Assembly (NCBI GenBank): GCA_038321235.1
Contig: JBBQEU010000031.1
Coordinates: 1-29,837, forward strand
Length of the DNA: 29,837 nt
Source: Sva-07 sp038321235
GTDB taxonomy: Bacteria > Actinomycetota > Acidimicrobiia > Acidimicrobiales > Ilumatobacteraceae
Direction: 5' to 3'
Position numbers and translations under genes: made by a program. The notes beneath the pieces were generated by a model. That model was not told the origin of the DNA and ran no database searches. It worked only from the letters and a program-made list of their open reading frames with translations. Position 1 is the stretch's first letter. Each line of letters opens with the position of its first letter. Positions 8,237 to 17,000 of this stretch are shown here, one piece after another.

Positions 8237-9132
8237 TGTTCGAATCGGTGATCGATCGACTCGAACGCGACGAGCGTCTCAGCACACTCGCCGGCAAGCT
8301 CAAGGGAAGCTTCGAGCCGCTGATCGGTGACGGCGTCGTTCGTGACGTGCTCACCGGCCGTTGGCTGGGTCATCCAGCACACCCCGCCGTGGTGATCGCC
8401 CCACTCGCCGGATGGTTCGGTGGGACCCTGCTCGACGTGGTCGGCGGCTCGGGATCCAACGCGGCAGCCCGGCGACTGATCGGGGCGGGCACATTGGCCG
8501 CAATGCCCGCAGCGATGACGGGTGCTGCCGACTGGTTGACCACCAACAGCGCCGAAGAGCGCGTCGGAACGGCACACGCCGCGCTGGCCGACGGCGCCAC
8601 AGTGATGTACGGCATCTCGTGGCTGCTGCGGATGCGTCGACACGATCGTGCAGCGATGGCAGCCGGTTTGATCGGTGCGTCGCTCGCCGGTGCCACTGCC
8701 TTCGTGGGCGGTCACCTCTCGTTCCGGCGCGGTGTGGGTGTCACCACCGTTGCGTTCCAGAGCGGACCGGACGACTGGGAACCATTGCAGCTCGACGCTG
8801 AACCCTCCACGGAACGGCCGGTGCGAGCAACGGCCTCCGGGATTCCTTTCGCAGTGGTTGCCCGGTCTTCGACACGGAATGGGGCGAGCCGGGCGCCGCA
8901 CGTGATGGAGTCGCGATGCAGCCATCGCGGAGGCCCACTCCACGAGGGCGCGGTCGTGGATGGGTGCATCGAGTGCCCGTGGCACGGCGCCCGCTTCGAT
9001 CTCGACACGGGCAAGGTTCGTCGTGGTCCGGCCGCAGCGCCGCAGCCGGTCTACGAGGTGGACATCAACGACGACCAGACGATGATCCGACGCGAGGAAC
9101 TCGGCGGCCTGCGCGCCAACCCCATCACCTGA
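8236..9132 (+). CDS. DUF2231 membrane domain fused to a Rieske [2Fe-2S] domain
   Basis: 298 aa. Residues 40-170 form a DUF2231-type membrane domain with about four helices and conserved histidines: GHPAHP (45-50), His114 and GGHLSF (158-163). Residues 175-290 form a Rieske ferredoxin-like domain with CSH (Cys228, His230) and CPWH (Cys247, His250) as ligands of a [2Fe-2S] centre. A membrane-bound electron-transfer role is likely, and the histidines could bind haem, but partner and substrate are unknown. The Rieske motif lacks the disulfide cysteines of bc1-type Rieske proteins and looks like the dioxygenase-ferredoxin type. It is coupled to the upstream DUF5709 gene. Confidence 0.82.
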   Translation: MFESVIDRLERDERLSTLAGKLKGSFEPLIGDGVVRDVLTGRWLGHPAHPAVVIAPLAGWFGGTLLDVVGGSGSNAAARRLIGAGTLAAMPAAMTGAADWLTTNSAEERVGTAHAALADGATVMYGISWLLRMRRHDRAAMAAGLIGASLAGATAFVGGHLSFRRGVGVTTVAFQSGPDDWEPLQLDAEPSTERPVRATASGIPFAVVARSSTRNGASRAPHVMESRCSHRGGPLHEGAVVDGCIECPWHGARFDLDTGKVRRGPAAAPQPVYEVDINDDQTMIRREELGGLRANPIT

Positions 9133-9148
9133 GGCGACATCACCTGAG
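9123..9148. repeat. Short direct repeat over the Rieske stop codon
   Basis: CATCACCTGAG occurs at 9123-9133 and again at 9138-9148, a 15-base period, so the last codons and stop of the Rieske gene are partly duplicated just downstream. This looks like a small slippage duplication with no evident function. Confidence 0.55.
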
Positions 9149-9163
9149 ATCGGGTCGGCACGC

Positions 9164-9442
9164 TCAGCTGAAGTCGCCGAACGCGTCGGCGACGTCAGCC
9201 TGCGAGAACGACCGGAATGCGATCATCGTGGTGGTCGACAGCACCCCGGACTCGCGCCCGATGTGCTCGGTGACCACCCGCGCGACGTCTTCGTGGTTGC
9301 TGACGGTGACGATCACCACGATGTCGGCGTCGGCCCCCGCCACCGAGTGCGACTCGCGGACGCCCTCGATTGCGGCGAGCCGTGGTGCCAGTTCGGCGAC
9401 GGCGTCGGGTTCGGCATGGACGAGCACGAAGGCGTTGATCAC
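9164..9442 (-). CDS. Stand-alone Lrp/AsnC ligand-binding (RAM) domain protein
   Basis: 92 aa, starting at GTG. The fold pattern INAFVLVHAEP, then VAGADADIVVIVTV and VLSTTTMIAFRSFS, matches the C-terminal RAM domain of Lrp/AsnC regulators. There is no DNA-binding helix-turn-helix. Such stand-alone RAM proteins can bind amino acids or other small ligands and assemble with full-length Lrp partners. It lies convergent to the Rieske gene and 82 bases downstream of the P450 gene on the same strand. No direct functional link is visible. Confidence 0.8.
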   Translation of the reverse strand: MINAFVLVHAEPDAVAELAPRLAAIEGVRESHSVAGADADIVVIVTVSNHEDVARVVTEHIGRESGVLSTTTMIAFRSFSQADVADAFGDFS

Positions 9443-9524
9443 GTGAGCAGCCTGTCAGCCCGCGGCGAGCGACGTCAATCGAGGCCCGGCGGATCAGGAT
9501 GCGATTCGGCGTGGAGTCGGTGTG

Positions 9525-10787
9525 TCAGACGACGCGAACGGGGATCGACCGTGGTCCGCGCACCTGTCCGCCGGCCCAGGTGACGAGCGCTGGGTCGGTG
9601 ATCTCGAACTCGGGGACCCGGGCGAGCCACTCCTCGACGGCGACGCGCAGTTCCATGCGAGCGAGGTTCGAGCCGGCGCAGCGATGGATGCCGGCACCGA
9701 ACGCGAGGTGACGGTTCTGCTGGCGATCGAGGATCACCTCGTCGGGTCGTTCGAAGACCTCGGGGTCGCGGTTGGCGGCGGGGAAGTTCATCAGGATGCG
9801 CTCCTCGGCCTTGATGGGACAACCCTTGTACTCGACGTCCTCGATCAGGCGTCGGGCCATCGTGACAGGAGCGTACGCACGCAGGAACTCCTCGATCGCC
9901 GTCGGCATCAGTTCGGGTTCGGCGATCAGGCGTCGCCGGTCGTCGGGGTGGGTGGCGAGGTGCCACATCGTCGAGCCGATCGACGACCACGTGGTGTCGA
10001 TGCCGGCGATGAGCAGCAGGGCGCACATCCCCATCACGACATCGCGGGTGATCGGCTCGCCGTCGTGCTCGGACTGGATCAGCTCGCTGATGAAGTCGTC
10101 GGTCGGGTTCGCTTCGCGCTCGCTGATCGCACCGTCGAGGTACTGGATGATGCCGACGATGCCACGACGACGCCGCTCGGGGTCGTGGGCGAATTCGAGC
10201 ACGTCACGTACCCACTCGGTGAAGGTTGCCGCCATGTCCTCGGGCACGCCGAGGATGTGGCCGATCACGCGGACCGGGATCTGCTGGGCGTACTCCGCGG
10301 CGGCGTCGCCTTCGCCGCGCTCGATCACATCGTCGACGAGGCGGCGGCAGAGTTCACGGGTGAACACCTCGTACTCGGCCACGCGGTTGGTGCTCATCGT
10401 CGGCAGCACCAGCCGCCGGGTCCAGGTGTGCAGCGGCGGGTCGGCGCTGATCGGCGGCACACCCGACGTGAGCACGGGGGCCGGGATGTGTCCCTGCTCG
10501 TTCTCGTTGCCGACGGGCAACATCGGCACCACGCTGATGCCGTTGCCGGACGGGAACGTCACGATGTCGTGGGCGATCGCATACACGTCCTCGTAGCGGG
10601 TCGGCAGCCACGAACCGCCCCAACGGTCGGTGTGCGCCATCGGACAGGTCTCGCGCAGCTCGGCCCAGATCGGATAGGGATCGGCGATGTACTGCGGGTC
10701 GAAGATGTCGTAGTCGCTCGCCCAGTCGGTGACCGGGGGAGTGACGGGGCCGGCGTTGGTATCCGGTGTGCTGGTGTCGGTGCTCAT
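9525..10787 (-). CDS. Cytochrome P450 (first paralogue)
   Basis: 420 aa, a soluble bacterial P450. The I-helix oxygen-activating motif is AGIDTTWSS (261-269), the K-helix ExxR is E300-R303 (EFLR), and the haem loop FGAGIHRCAGSNLA has Cys370 as the iron ligand. ADPPLHTWTRR (115-125) is the usual C-helix region. It needs an external ferredoxin and reductase, neither adjacent. It is clearly paralogous to the next P450, sharing DRWGGSWLPT, the haem loop and the C-terminal TWAGGQVRGPRS. It carries an insertion of about 20 residues near 82-110 relative to bacterial norms, rich in Pro and Gly. The substrate is unknown; steroid, terpenoid or fatty acid are all possible. Confidence 0.93.
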   Translation of the reverse strand: MSTDTSTPDTNAGPVTPPVTDWASDYDIFDPQYIADPYPIWAELRETCPMAHTDRWGGSWLPTRYEDVYAIAHDIVTFPSGNGISVVPMLPVGNENEQGHIPAPVLTSGVPPISADPPLHTWTRRLVLPTMSTNRVAEYEVFTRELCRRLVDDVIERGEGDAAAEYAQQIPVRVIGHILGVPEDMAATFTEWVRDVLEFAHDPERRRRGIVGIIQYLDGAISEREANPTDDFISELIQSEHDGEPITRDVVMGMCALLLIAGIDTTWSSIGSTMWHLATHPDDRRRLIAEPELMPTAIEEFLRAYAPVTMARRLIEDVEYKGCPIKAEERILMNFPAANRDPEVFERPDEVILDRQQNRHLAFGAGIHRCAGSNLARMELRVAVEEWLARVPEFEITDPALVTWAGGQVRGPRSIPVRVV

Positions 10788-10887
10788 GTCCCTGCCTTGC
10801 GATCGAGGTTTGGAACAGTGTGCCAGACTGCCGTGCTGATGTGAACCTCCGGCCGGGAGATTCCGTCAGAGCTTCGTCATCACGTCG

Positions 10888-12132
10888 TCAGAACTGGACG
10901 GGAACCGAGCGAGGGCCGCGCACCTGTCCGCCTGCCCAGGTGACCTCGCCGCCGTCGGCGAGGCGGAAGTCGGGAATGCGTTCGATCCAGGTCTCGACGG
11001 CGACGCGGAGCTCCATGCGGGCGAGATTCGACCCGGCGCAGCGGTGGATGCCGGCGCCGAAGGCGACGTGGCGATTCTGGGCACGGTCGAGGATCACCTC
11101 GTGAGGGCGGTCGAACACCGCTGGATCATGGTTTGCGCCCGGGAAGTTCATCAGCACCTTGTCGCCCGCCTTGATCGGGCACCCGCCGACCTCGATGTCG
11201 TCGGTGGCGATGCGTGCCATCGTGACCGGCGAGTAGGCGCGCAGGAGCTCCTCGATCGCGAGCGGCATGATGTCGGGCTCGTCGATCAGGCGTTGCACGT
11301 CGTCGGGGTGGGTGGCGAGGTGCAGCATCGCCGAACCGATCGACGACCAGGTGGTGTCGACCCCGGCGATCAGGGCGAGCGCCGCCATGCCGAGGATGAT
11401 CAGGTCATCGACCGGTTCACCGTCGACCTCGCTGTGCAACAGCGAACTGATCAGGTCGTCGCCCGGATCGAGACGACGCTCCTCCAACTTCGCGACCAGG
11501 TAGGCGGTGAGGGCGTCTGTGGCAGCACCGCTGCGCTTCTCGTCGTGCGCAAATTCCAACACGTCCTGGACCCAACCGGTAAACGTGTCGGACATCTCTT
11601 CGGGAACGCCGAGCAGCAGGGCGATGACACGCACCGGGATCTGGCGGGCGTAGTCGCCAGCCGCGTCGGCCGTGCCGTTCTCGATGAAACCATCGATCAG
11701 CCGGTGGCACAGGTCTTTGGTGTACGGCTCGTACTGGGCGACGCGGCTGTGCGAGAACCACGGCAGCAGCAGCCGTCGGGTCCAGGTGTGCACCGGCTGG
11801 TCCTGGTCGATCGGTGGCACCGGGATCTCGATCGGCCGCGGCGGCCGTTCCTCGGCGGTGAAGCTCAGGACCCCGACATCGATCGAGGAGAAGTGGGTGT
11901 GATCCTGCGCGAATCGTTGGACGTCGGCATACGTCGTGGGGAGCCATGACCCGCCCCAGCGGTCGGAGTGGGCGATCGGGCACTGCTCACGCAGGTCGTC
12001 CCAGATCTGGTACGGGTCAGCGACGTAGTCGGGATCCAAGATGTCGTAGTCGGTCGTCCAGTCCGTCACCGGTGGCTGGCCGGTCCCGTGCCGGGCCGCC
12101 TGTCCGGTCACGTGGTCCTGATCGGTGCTCAT
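10888..12132 (-). CDS. Cytochrome P450 (second paralogue)
   Basis: 414 aa. I-helix AGVDTTWSS (256-264), ExxR E295-R298 (ELLR) and haem loop FGAGIHRCAGSNLA with Cys365 are all intact, so it should be active. It is a tandem paralogue of the downstream P450, 100 bases away on the same strand. They differ most in the segment around residues 80-110, the B-C loop that usually shapes substrate choice, so related but different substrates are likely. A GGAGG ribosome-binding site precedes the ATG, and an inverted repeat lies just upstream of it. Confidence 0.93.
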   Translation of the reverse strand: MSTDQDHVTGQAARHGTGQPPVTDWTTDYDILDPDYVADPYQIWDDLREQCPIAHSDRWGGSWLPTTYADVQRFAQDHTHFSSIDVGVLSFTAEERPPRPIEIPVPPIDQDQPVHTWTRRLLLPWFSHSRVAQYEPYTKDLCHRLIDGFIENGTADAAGDYARQIPVRVIALLLGVPEEMSDTFTGWVQDVLEFAHDEKRSGAATDALTAYLVAKLEERRLDPGDDLISSLLHSEVDGEPVDDLIILGMAALALIAGVDTTWSSIGSAMLHLATHPDDVQRLIDEPDIMPLAIEELLRAYSPVTMARIATDDIEVGGCPIKAGDKVLMNFPGANHDPAVFDRPHEVILDRAQNRHVAFGAGIHRCAGSNLARMELRVAVETWIERIPDFRLADGGEVTWAGGQVRGPRSVPVQF

Positions 12133-12148
12133 CGACGTTCCCCTCCGT

Positions 12149-12165
12149 CTCGTAGGTGCTACGAG
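12149..12165. promoter_or_regulatory. Perfect 7-3-7 inverted repeat upstream of the second P450
   Basis: CTCGTAG-GTG-CTACGAG lies 17 bases before the P450 start and just upstream of its GGAGG. On the minus strand a TTGACC (12185-12180) is followed about 18 bases later by TAGCAC, inside this repeat, so it could be an operator over a -10 region. A TetR-like or MarR-like repressor would fit, but none is encoded next to it. An RNA hairpin is the alternative. Confidence 0.45.
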
Positions 12166-12208
12166 TATGGAGCATGGCGGGTCAACGGGACGGATCGCAC
12201 CGTGGGCG

Positions 12209-12240
12209 CGACGTCAGGGTGTCACGACGTCAGGGTGTCA
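12209..12240. repeat. 16-bp perfect tandem duplication at the end of the DUF427 gene
   Basis: CGACGTCAGGGTGTCA occurs twice in a row, at 12209-12224 and 12225-12240. The second copy contains the stop codon of the minus-strand DUF427 gene; the first lies just beyond it. This looks like a recent slippage duplication. Confidence 0.85.
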
Positions 12241-13009
12241 CCTCGATGCTGACGTCGTCGCCGTCGAAGCTCAGATGTCCGACAACACGTCTGGCGTCGT
12301 CGAATGGATCCTCGTACGACCATGCGACATCAGCCGGTCCGTCGACCAGCGACCAGTAGGCCGAGTCGCCCTTGTAGGGACAGTGGCTGGTCGTGGCGGA
12401 CTGTTCCAACAGGTCGATCTGTACGTCTTGGCGTGGGAGATACCAGCGGTTGGGGAGTGCCGTCTCCGACAGCACCTTGGCCTCGGACGATTCGGCAACC
12501 ACGACGTCGCCCACGATGACTCGCACCTTGCGCTTCGAGGGACGGACATCGACGCGGTGGTACGGGTCTCGCAGATGGCCGAACACCTCTTCGTCTTCGT
12601 CGAACCAGTGAGCGAGTCGGTCCCAGTAGAACGCGTACTTGCCTGTCAGCCATGACCCTCCGGAAAGCGGCGCTTCGTATGACCACACGGCGTTCTCGGC
12701 CGTACGACCCCCGGCGGTGATCGACCAGTAGGAGGCATCACCCTTGAACGGGCAGTGGGTCGAGTGCTCGGTGCGCTCCAGGAGGCTGGTGACGAGATCG
12801 GATTCGGGCACGTACAACATCGGCAGCATGTTGCTCTCGTGCAACAGCACGCCGCTGGCGGTGTCGAAGACGGTCGCCCCGCCGAACTCGGCCCGGACCC
12901 GGCGCGGGAACGGCGTCGCCAGCAGCCGGTGTCTCGGACCGTCGATGGTGTAATTGGTGTCGCTCGGCGGCGACGTCGACAGCGGTCCGGGAGGCATCGT
13001 GAGCGACAT
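12230..13009 (-). CDS. Tandem DUF427 protein
   Basis: 259 aa with two copies of the DUF427 domain, roughly residues 35-130 and 155-250. Each ends its core with the family signature: CPFKGDASYWS in the first and CPYKGDSAYWS in the second. Each is followed by an aromatic W-SYE-P block (AVWSYEAPL, VAWSYEDPF). DUF427 is a small beta-rich fold of unknown function. Many actinobacteria carry single- or double-domain versions. It is divergent from fdhD and upstream of the P450 pair on the same strand. Confidence 0.85.
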   Translation of the reverse strand: MSLTMPPGPLSTSPPSDTNYTIDGPRHRLLATPFPRRVRAEFGGATVFDTASGVLLHESNMLPMLYVPESDLVTSLLERTEHSTHCPFKGDASYWSITAGGRTAENAVWSYEAPLSGGSWLTGKYAFYWDRLAHWFDEDEEVFGHLRDPYHRVDVRPSKRKVRVIVGDVVVAESSEAKVLSETALPNRWYLPRQDVQIDLLEQSATTSHCPYKGDSAYWSLVDGPADVAWSYEDPFDDARRVVGHLSFDGDDVSIEVTP

Positions 13010-13114
13010 CGCGAAGGCCTACCCACCACCGATCGAACCAATCGACTCGTGAACCACTCGTGCCATGGCGGGCGTCGTGGTTTGTGCGAACGTACGACCG
13101 GCTACAGCGCACCC

Positions 13115-13942
13115 ATGACTGAGCAACGCTCGCCGCGACGGACCGTGCGGGTGGCAATCCATCGAATCGGCGGCCGCGAGCTTTCGGAGTGTGACAGCCG
13201 TCGCGTCGACGAGGTGATCGTGGAGGAGCCACTGTCGATCCGTCTCGACGGCAACGTGGTCACCACGACGATGCGCACGCCGGGGAACGACTTCGAGCTG
13301 GCGGCCGGCTTCTGTTTCACCGACGGGCTGCTCGCCGGCACGCGGATCGACGCAGTGCGTTACCTCGTCGACGACAACGCCACCGAACGGTTCAACCTCG
13401 TCGATGTCGACACCGGTGGACGCGCGCCGACTCCGACGCCGCGTCTGGGCACTGTCTCGTCGAGTTGCGGTTGGTGCGGGAGCGACCAGCTCGACGATCT
13501 CTGCCTACGCCTCGCGCCAGTCGACGCGTACGAGCCGATGGCTCCGAGCGTGCTCGCCGCTGTCGCCGACACCGTCCGGTCGCGACAGGAACTGTTCGCC
13601 GCGACCGGGTCGGTGCATGGCGCGGCGGTGTTCGACCGCACCGGCGAGATCCATCTCGTGCGCGAAGACGTCGGTCGCCACAACGCCGTCGACAAGGTCG
13701 TCGGCCGTCTGGTGCTCGATCGCGCCCAGCCGTCGAGCGACCTCGGGTTGTTCGTCAGCGGTCGGGCGAGCATCGAGATGGTGCAGAAGGCGTGGGCGGC
13801 AGGCTTCGGCACCGTGCTCGCCGTCAGTGCCCCCACATCGTTGGCGGTCGATGGTGCCCGTCGCGCCGGGATGACGTTGGCCGGCTTCTTCCGCAACGGA
13901 CGGATGAACATCTATTCGTCGAACCGGTGCGGAGACGTTTGA
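13115..13942 (+). CDS. fdhD: Formate dehydrogenase sulfur-carrier/accessory protein FdhD
   Basis: 275 aa. FdhD moves sulfur from a cysteine desulfurase to the molybdenum cofactor of formate dehydrogenase, and the enzyme is inactive without it. Visible blocks are VEEPLSIRLDG, TPGNDFELAAGF, the sulfur-carrying CxxC loop SSCGWCG, ATGSVHGAAVF and REDVGRHNAVDKVVGRLVL. I start at the ATG at 13115 because the homologous sequence begins right after it; the frame is open further upstream, but that stretch overlaps the divergent DUF427 gene. The gene ends 74 bases before fdhA, its obvious client. The 105-base gap to DUF427 should hold the promoter, but no clear -35/-10 pair was seen. Confidence 0.95.
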   Translation: MTEQRSPRRTVRVAIHRIGGRELSECDSRRVDEVIVEEPLSIRLDGNVVTTTMRTPGNDFELAAGFCFTDGLLAGTRIDAVRYLVDDNATERFNLVDVDTGGRAPTPTPRLGTVSSSCGWCGSDQLDDLCLRLAPVDAYEPMAPSVLAAVADTVRSRQELFAATGSVHGAAVFDRTGEIHLVREDVGRHNAVDKVVGRLVLDRAQPSSDLGLFVSGRASIEMVQKAWAAGFGTVLAVSAPTSLAVDGARRAGMTLAGFFRNGRMNIYSSNRCGDV

Positions 13943-13951
13943 CCGCATGGT

Positions 13952-13973
13952 GCTCGGGTACCACGAGCCGAGC
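13952..13973 (+). promoter_or_regulatory. Small hairpin between fdhD and fdhA
   Basis: GCTCGG pairs with CCGAGC across a ten-base loop in the 74-base fdhD-fdhA gap. No T-tract follows, so it is not a classical terminator. It could tune expression between the two genes or be chance in GC-rich DNA. Confidence 0.25.
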
Positions 13974-14004
13974 GTCGCGACTGTCGGCCGGCGACCTGGA
14001 TGAG

Positions 14005-14009
14005 AGGAG
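14005..14009 (+). promoter_or_regulatory. Ribosome-binding site deciding the fdhA GTG start
   Basis: AGGAG lies seven bases before the GTG at 14017, the best-placed start in the fdhA frame. The frame is open far upstream, but that part overlaps fdhD. Confidence 0.7.
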
Positions 14010-14016
14010 ACTCGAC

Positions 14017-17000
14017 GTGCCAGCACGATGGCCGGTGTTCCGGCAACTCCGTGGCCCCGACCCGACCGCCCGAAGCGACGCCGCGCGATCGTCGTGGTCG
14101 GACACGCTGCGGGCCCGTATCGATGACGCCGACCGTGTCGTGCAGTCGATCTGTCCGTACTGTGCGGTGGGCTGTGGCCAGCGCGTCTACGTGAAGGACG
14201 ACCAGATCATCCAGATCGAGGGTGACCCCGACTCGCCGATCTCGCGAGGGCACCTCTGCCCGAAGGGAGCAGCCACCAAGGCGATGGTCCAGTCGCCGAC
14301 CCGGCTCACCTCGGTTCGCTATCGGCCGCCCCACGGCACCGAATGGCAGGACCTCGACCTCGACACCGCCATGGAGATGATCGCCGATCGCGTCGTGTCC
14401 ACCAGAGCTGCGGGTTGGCAGGACACCGACGACGGCGGACGCCCGCTGCGGCGCACGATGAGCATGGCGTCGCTCGGCGGGGCGACGCTGGACAACGAGG
14501 AGAACTACCTCTGGAAGAAACTGTTCACCTCGTGGGGGGCGGTGCAGATCGAGAATCAGGCCCGCATTTGACACTCGTCGACGGTCCCCGGTCTGGGGAC
14601 CTCGTTCGGGCGGGGTGGAGCCACGTCGTTCCTGCAGGATCTGCAGCACAGCGACGTGATCACGATCATGGGATCGAACATGGCCGAGAACCACCCGGTC
14701 GGTTTCCAGTGGGTGATGGAAGCCAAGCGACGTGGTGCAACCGTGATCCACGTCGACCCGCGCTTCACCCGCACCAGCGCCGTGGCCGACGTCCATGTAC
14801 CGATCCGCCCGGGCACCGACATCGCGTTCCTCGGTGGGCTGATCAACCGGGTGCTCGACACCGACAGCGACTTTCGCGAGTACGTGGTCGCCTACACGAA
14901 CGCGTCGTCGATCATCAGTGACGACTACGTCGACGCCGAGGACCTCGGTGGGATGTTCTCGGGATGGACGCCGAGCACGAACAGTTACGACGACGCCTCG
15001 TGGGCCTATCGAGACCGCAACGTCGAGGCCTCGTCGGGCAACCGTGACGACGGGGGCGCAGCAACCGGGGAACGCGCAGGTGCCCACGGTGGCCAGCACC
15101 ACGAAGGCCAGCACGACGAAGGCCAGCACGACACCGATGATCCGACGTTGCAGCATCCGAACTGCGTGTTCCAGATCCTGCGGCGGCACTTCGCTCGCTA
15201 CACCCCCGAGATGGTGGCCGCCACCTGCGGTATCCCGCGCGAACTGTTCGACCGGGTCGCGGACGCGATCATCGAGAACTCCGGCCGGGAACGAACCGGT
15301 TCGTTCTGTTACGCGGTGGCGTGGACCCATCATTCGGTCGGCGTACAGAACATCCGTACGGCCGCGATCCTGCAGACGCTGCTCGGCAACATCGGCCGTC
15401 CTGGTGGCGGCATCATGGCGCTGCGTGGCCATGCCAGCATCCAGGGTTCCACCGACATCCCGACGCTGTACGACTTGTTGCCCGGCTACATCCCGATGCC
15501 CCATGCCGACCACGGCGACACCCTCGAGGAGTTCCTCGACTCCGCCGCCGCCGACACCGGCCACCGAGGAGCGATGGCGTCGTACACGGTCAGCCTGCTC
15601 AAGGCCTGGTTCGGCGACGCGGCGACCGAGGACAACGACTACGCGTACGGCCACCTTCCTCGCATCACCGGCGACCATTCGACCTATCAGAGCATCCTCG
15701 GCATGCTCGACGGCACGGTCGACGGCTTCTTCGTGCTCGGCGAGAACCCGGCCGTCGGCTCCGCCAACGCCGGGATGCACCGCCGCGCGATGGCCGAGCT
15801 CGCCTGGTTGGTGGTGCGCGACTTCCAAGAGATCGAGACGGCAGCCTTCTGGTACGACTCGCCGGAGATCGAAACCGGCGAATTACGCACCGAGGACATC
15901 GCGACCGAAGTCTTCCTCCTCCCCGCAGCGGCGCACACCGAGAAGAGCGGGTCGTTCACTCAGACCCAGCGCCTCTTGCAATGGCATGACAAAGCGGTCG
16001 AGCCGCAGGGCGACTGCCGGTCCGACCTGTGGTTCTTCCACCGGCTCGGTCAACTGGTGCGTCACCGATTGGCTCGCTCGACCGACCCACGCGACCATCC
16101 GGTGCTCGACCTCACGTGGGACTATCCGACCGAAGGCCCCTACGACGACCCCGACTCGGAGGCGGTACTCGCCGAGATCAACGGGTGGGGTCCCGACGGA
16201 TCGCCTCTGTCCGCGTACACCGACCTGCGCGCCGACGGCTCGACGGCGTGCGGATGCTGGATCTACTGCGGTTGTCGGGCCGACGGCGTCAACCAACCGC
16301 GCCGCAGACGACCCGGGAACGAGCAGAGTTGGGTGGCGCCCGAGTGGGGATGGGCGTGGCCGGCGAACCGACGGATCCTGTACAACCGGGCCTCGGCGGA
16401 CCCGAACGGTGTGCCGTGGTCGGAGCGTAAGAAGTACGTCTGGTGGGACGACGACCAACAGCAGTGGGTGGGCGAGGATGTCGCCGACTTCCAGGTGGAC
16501 AAGCGGCCCGACTACGAACCGCCGGACGGCGCCGAAGGAGTGGAGGCGCTCGCCGGGACCGACGCGTTCATCATGCAATCCGACGGCAGGGCATGGCTGT
16601 TCGTGCCGTCGGGTCTCAAGGACGGACCCCTACCGACGCACTACGAACCGCAGGAGTCGCCGATCGCCAACCCGTTGTACGAACAGCAGGACAACCCGGC
16701 GATGCAGCGGATCGATCGACCCGAGAACCCGATCGCGCCATCGCCAGGCGAGCCAGGGCACGACCGGTACCCGTTCGTGCTCACCACCTATCGCGTCACC
16801 GAGCACCACACAGCCGGTGCGATGAGCCGCAACGTCGACCGCCTCAACGAGCTGCAACCCGAGATGTTCTGCGAGGTGAGCCCGGAACTGGCAGCACTCC
16901 AGGGTCTGCGGCATCTCGACTTCGCGACGATCGTGAGCCCACGGGCAGCGATCGAGGCGCGCGTGATCGTGACCGACCGCATCGCGCCGCTGCGGCTGGG

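Noticed and set aside
12755..13114. Longer N-terminus for FdhD
   Set aside because: The extra 120 residues overlap the divergent DUF427 gene and are not FdhD-like; homology begins right after the ATG at 13115.
14572..14655. fdhA as a pseudogene split by a nonsense codon
   Set aside because: The frame is unchanged across the TGA, the flanking residues are the conserved Sec site and a matching SECIS hairpin follows, so recoding explains it better than decay.
13912..15828. Minus-strand open frame of about 640 codons opposite fdhA
   Set aside because: It has low-complexity Val/Arg/Gly composition, no recognisable domain, and is antisense to the formate dehydrogenase.
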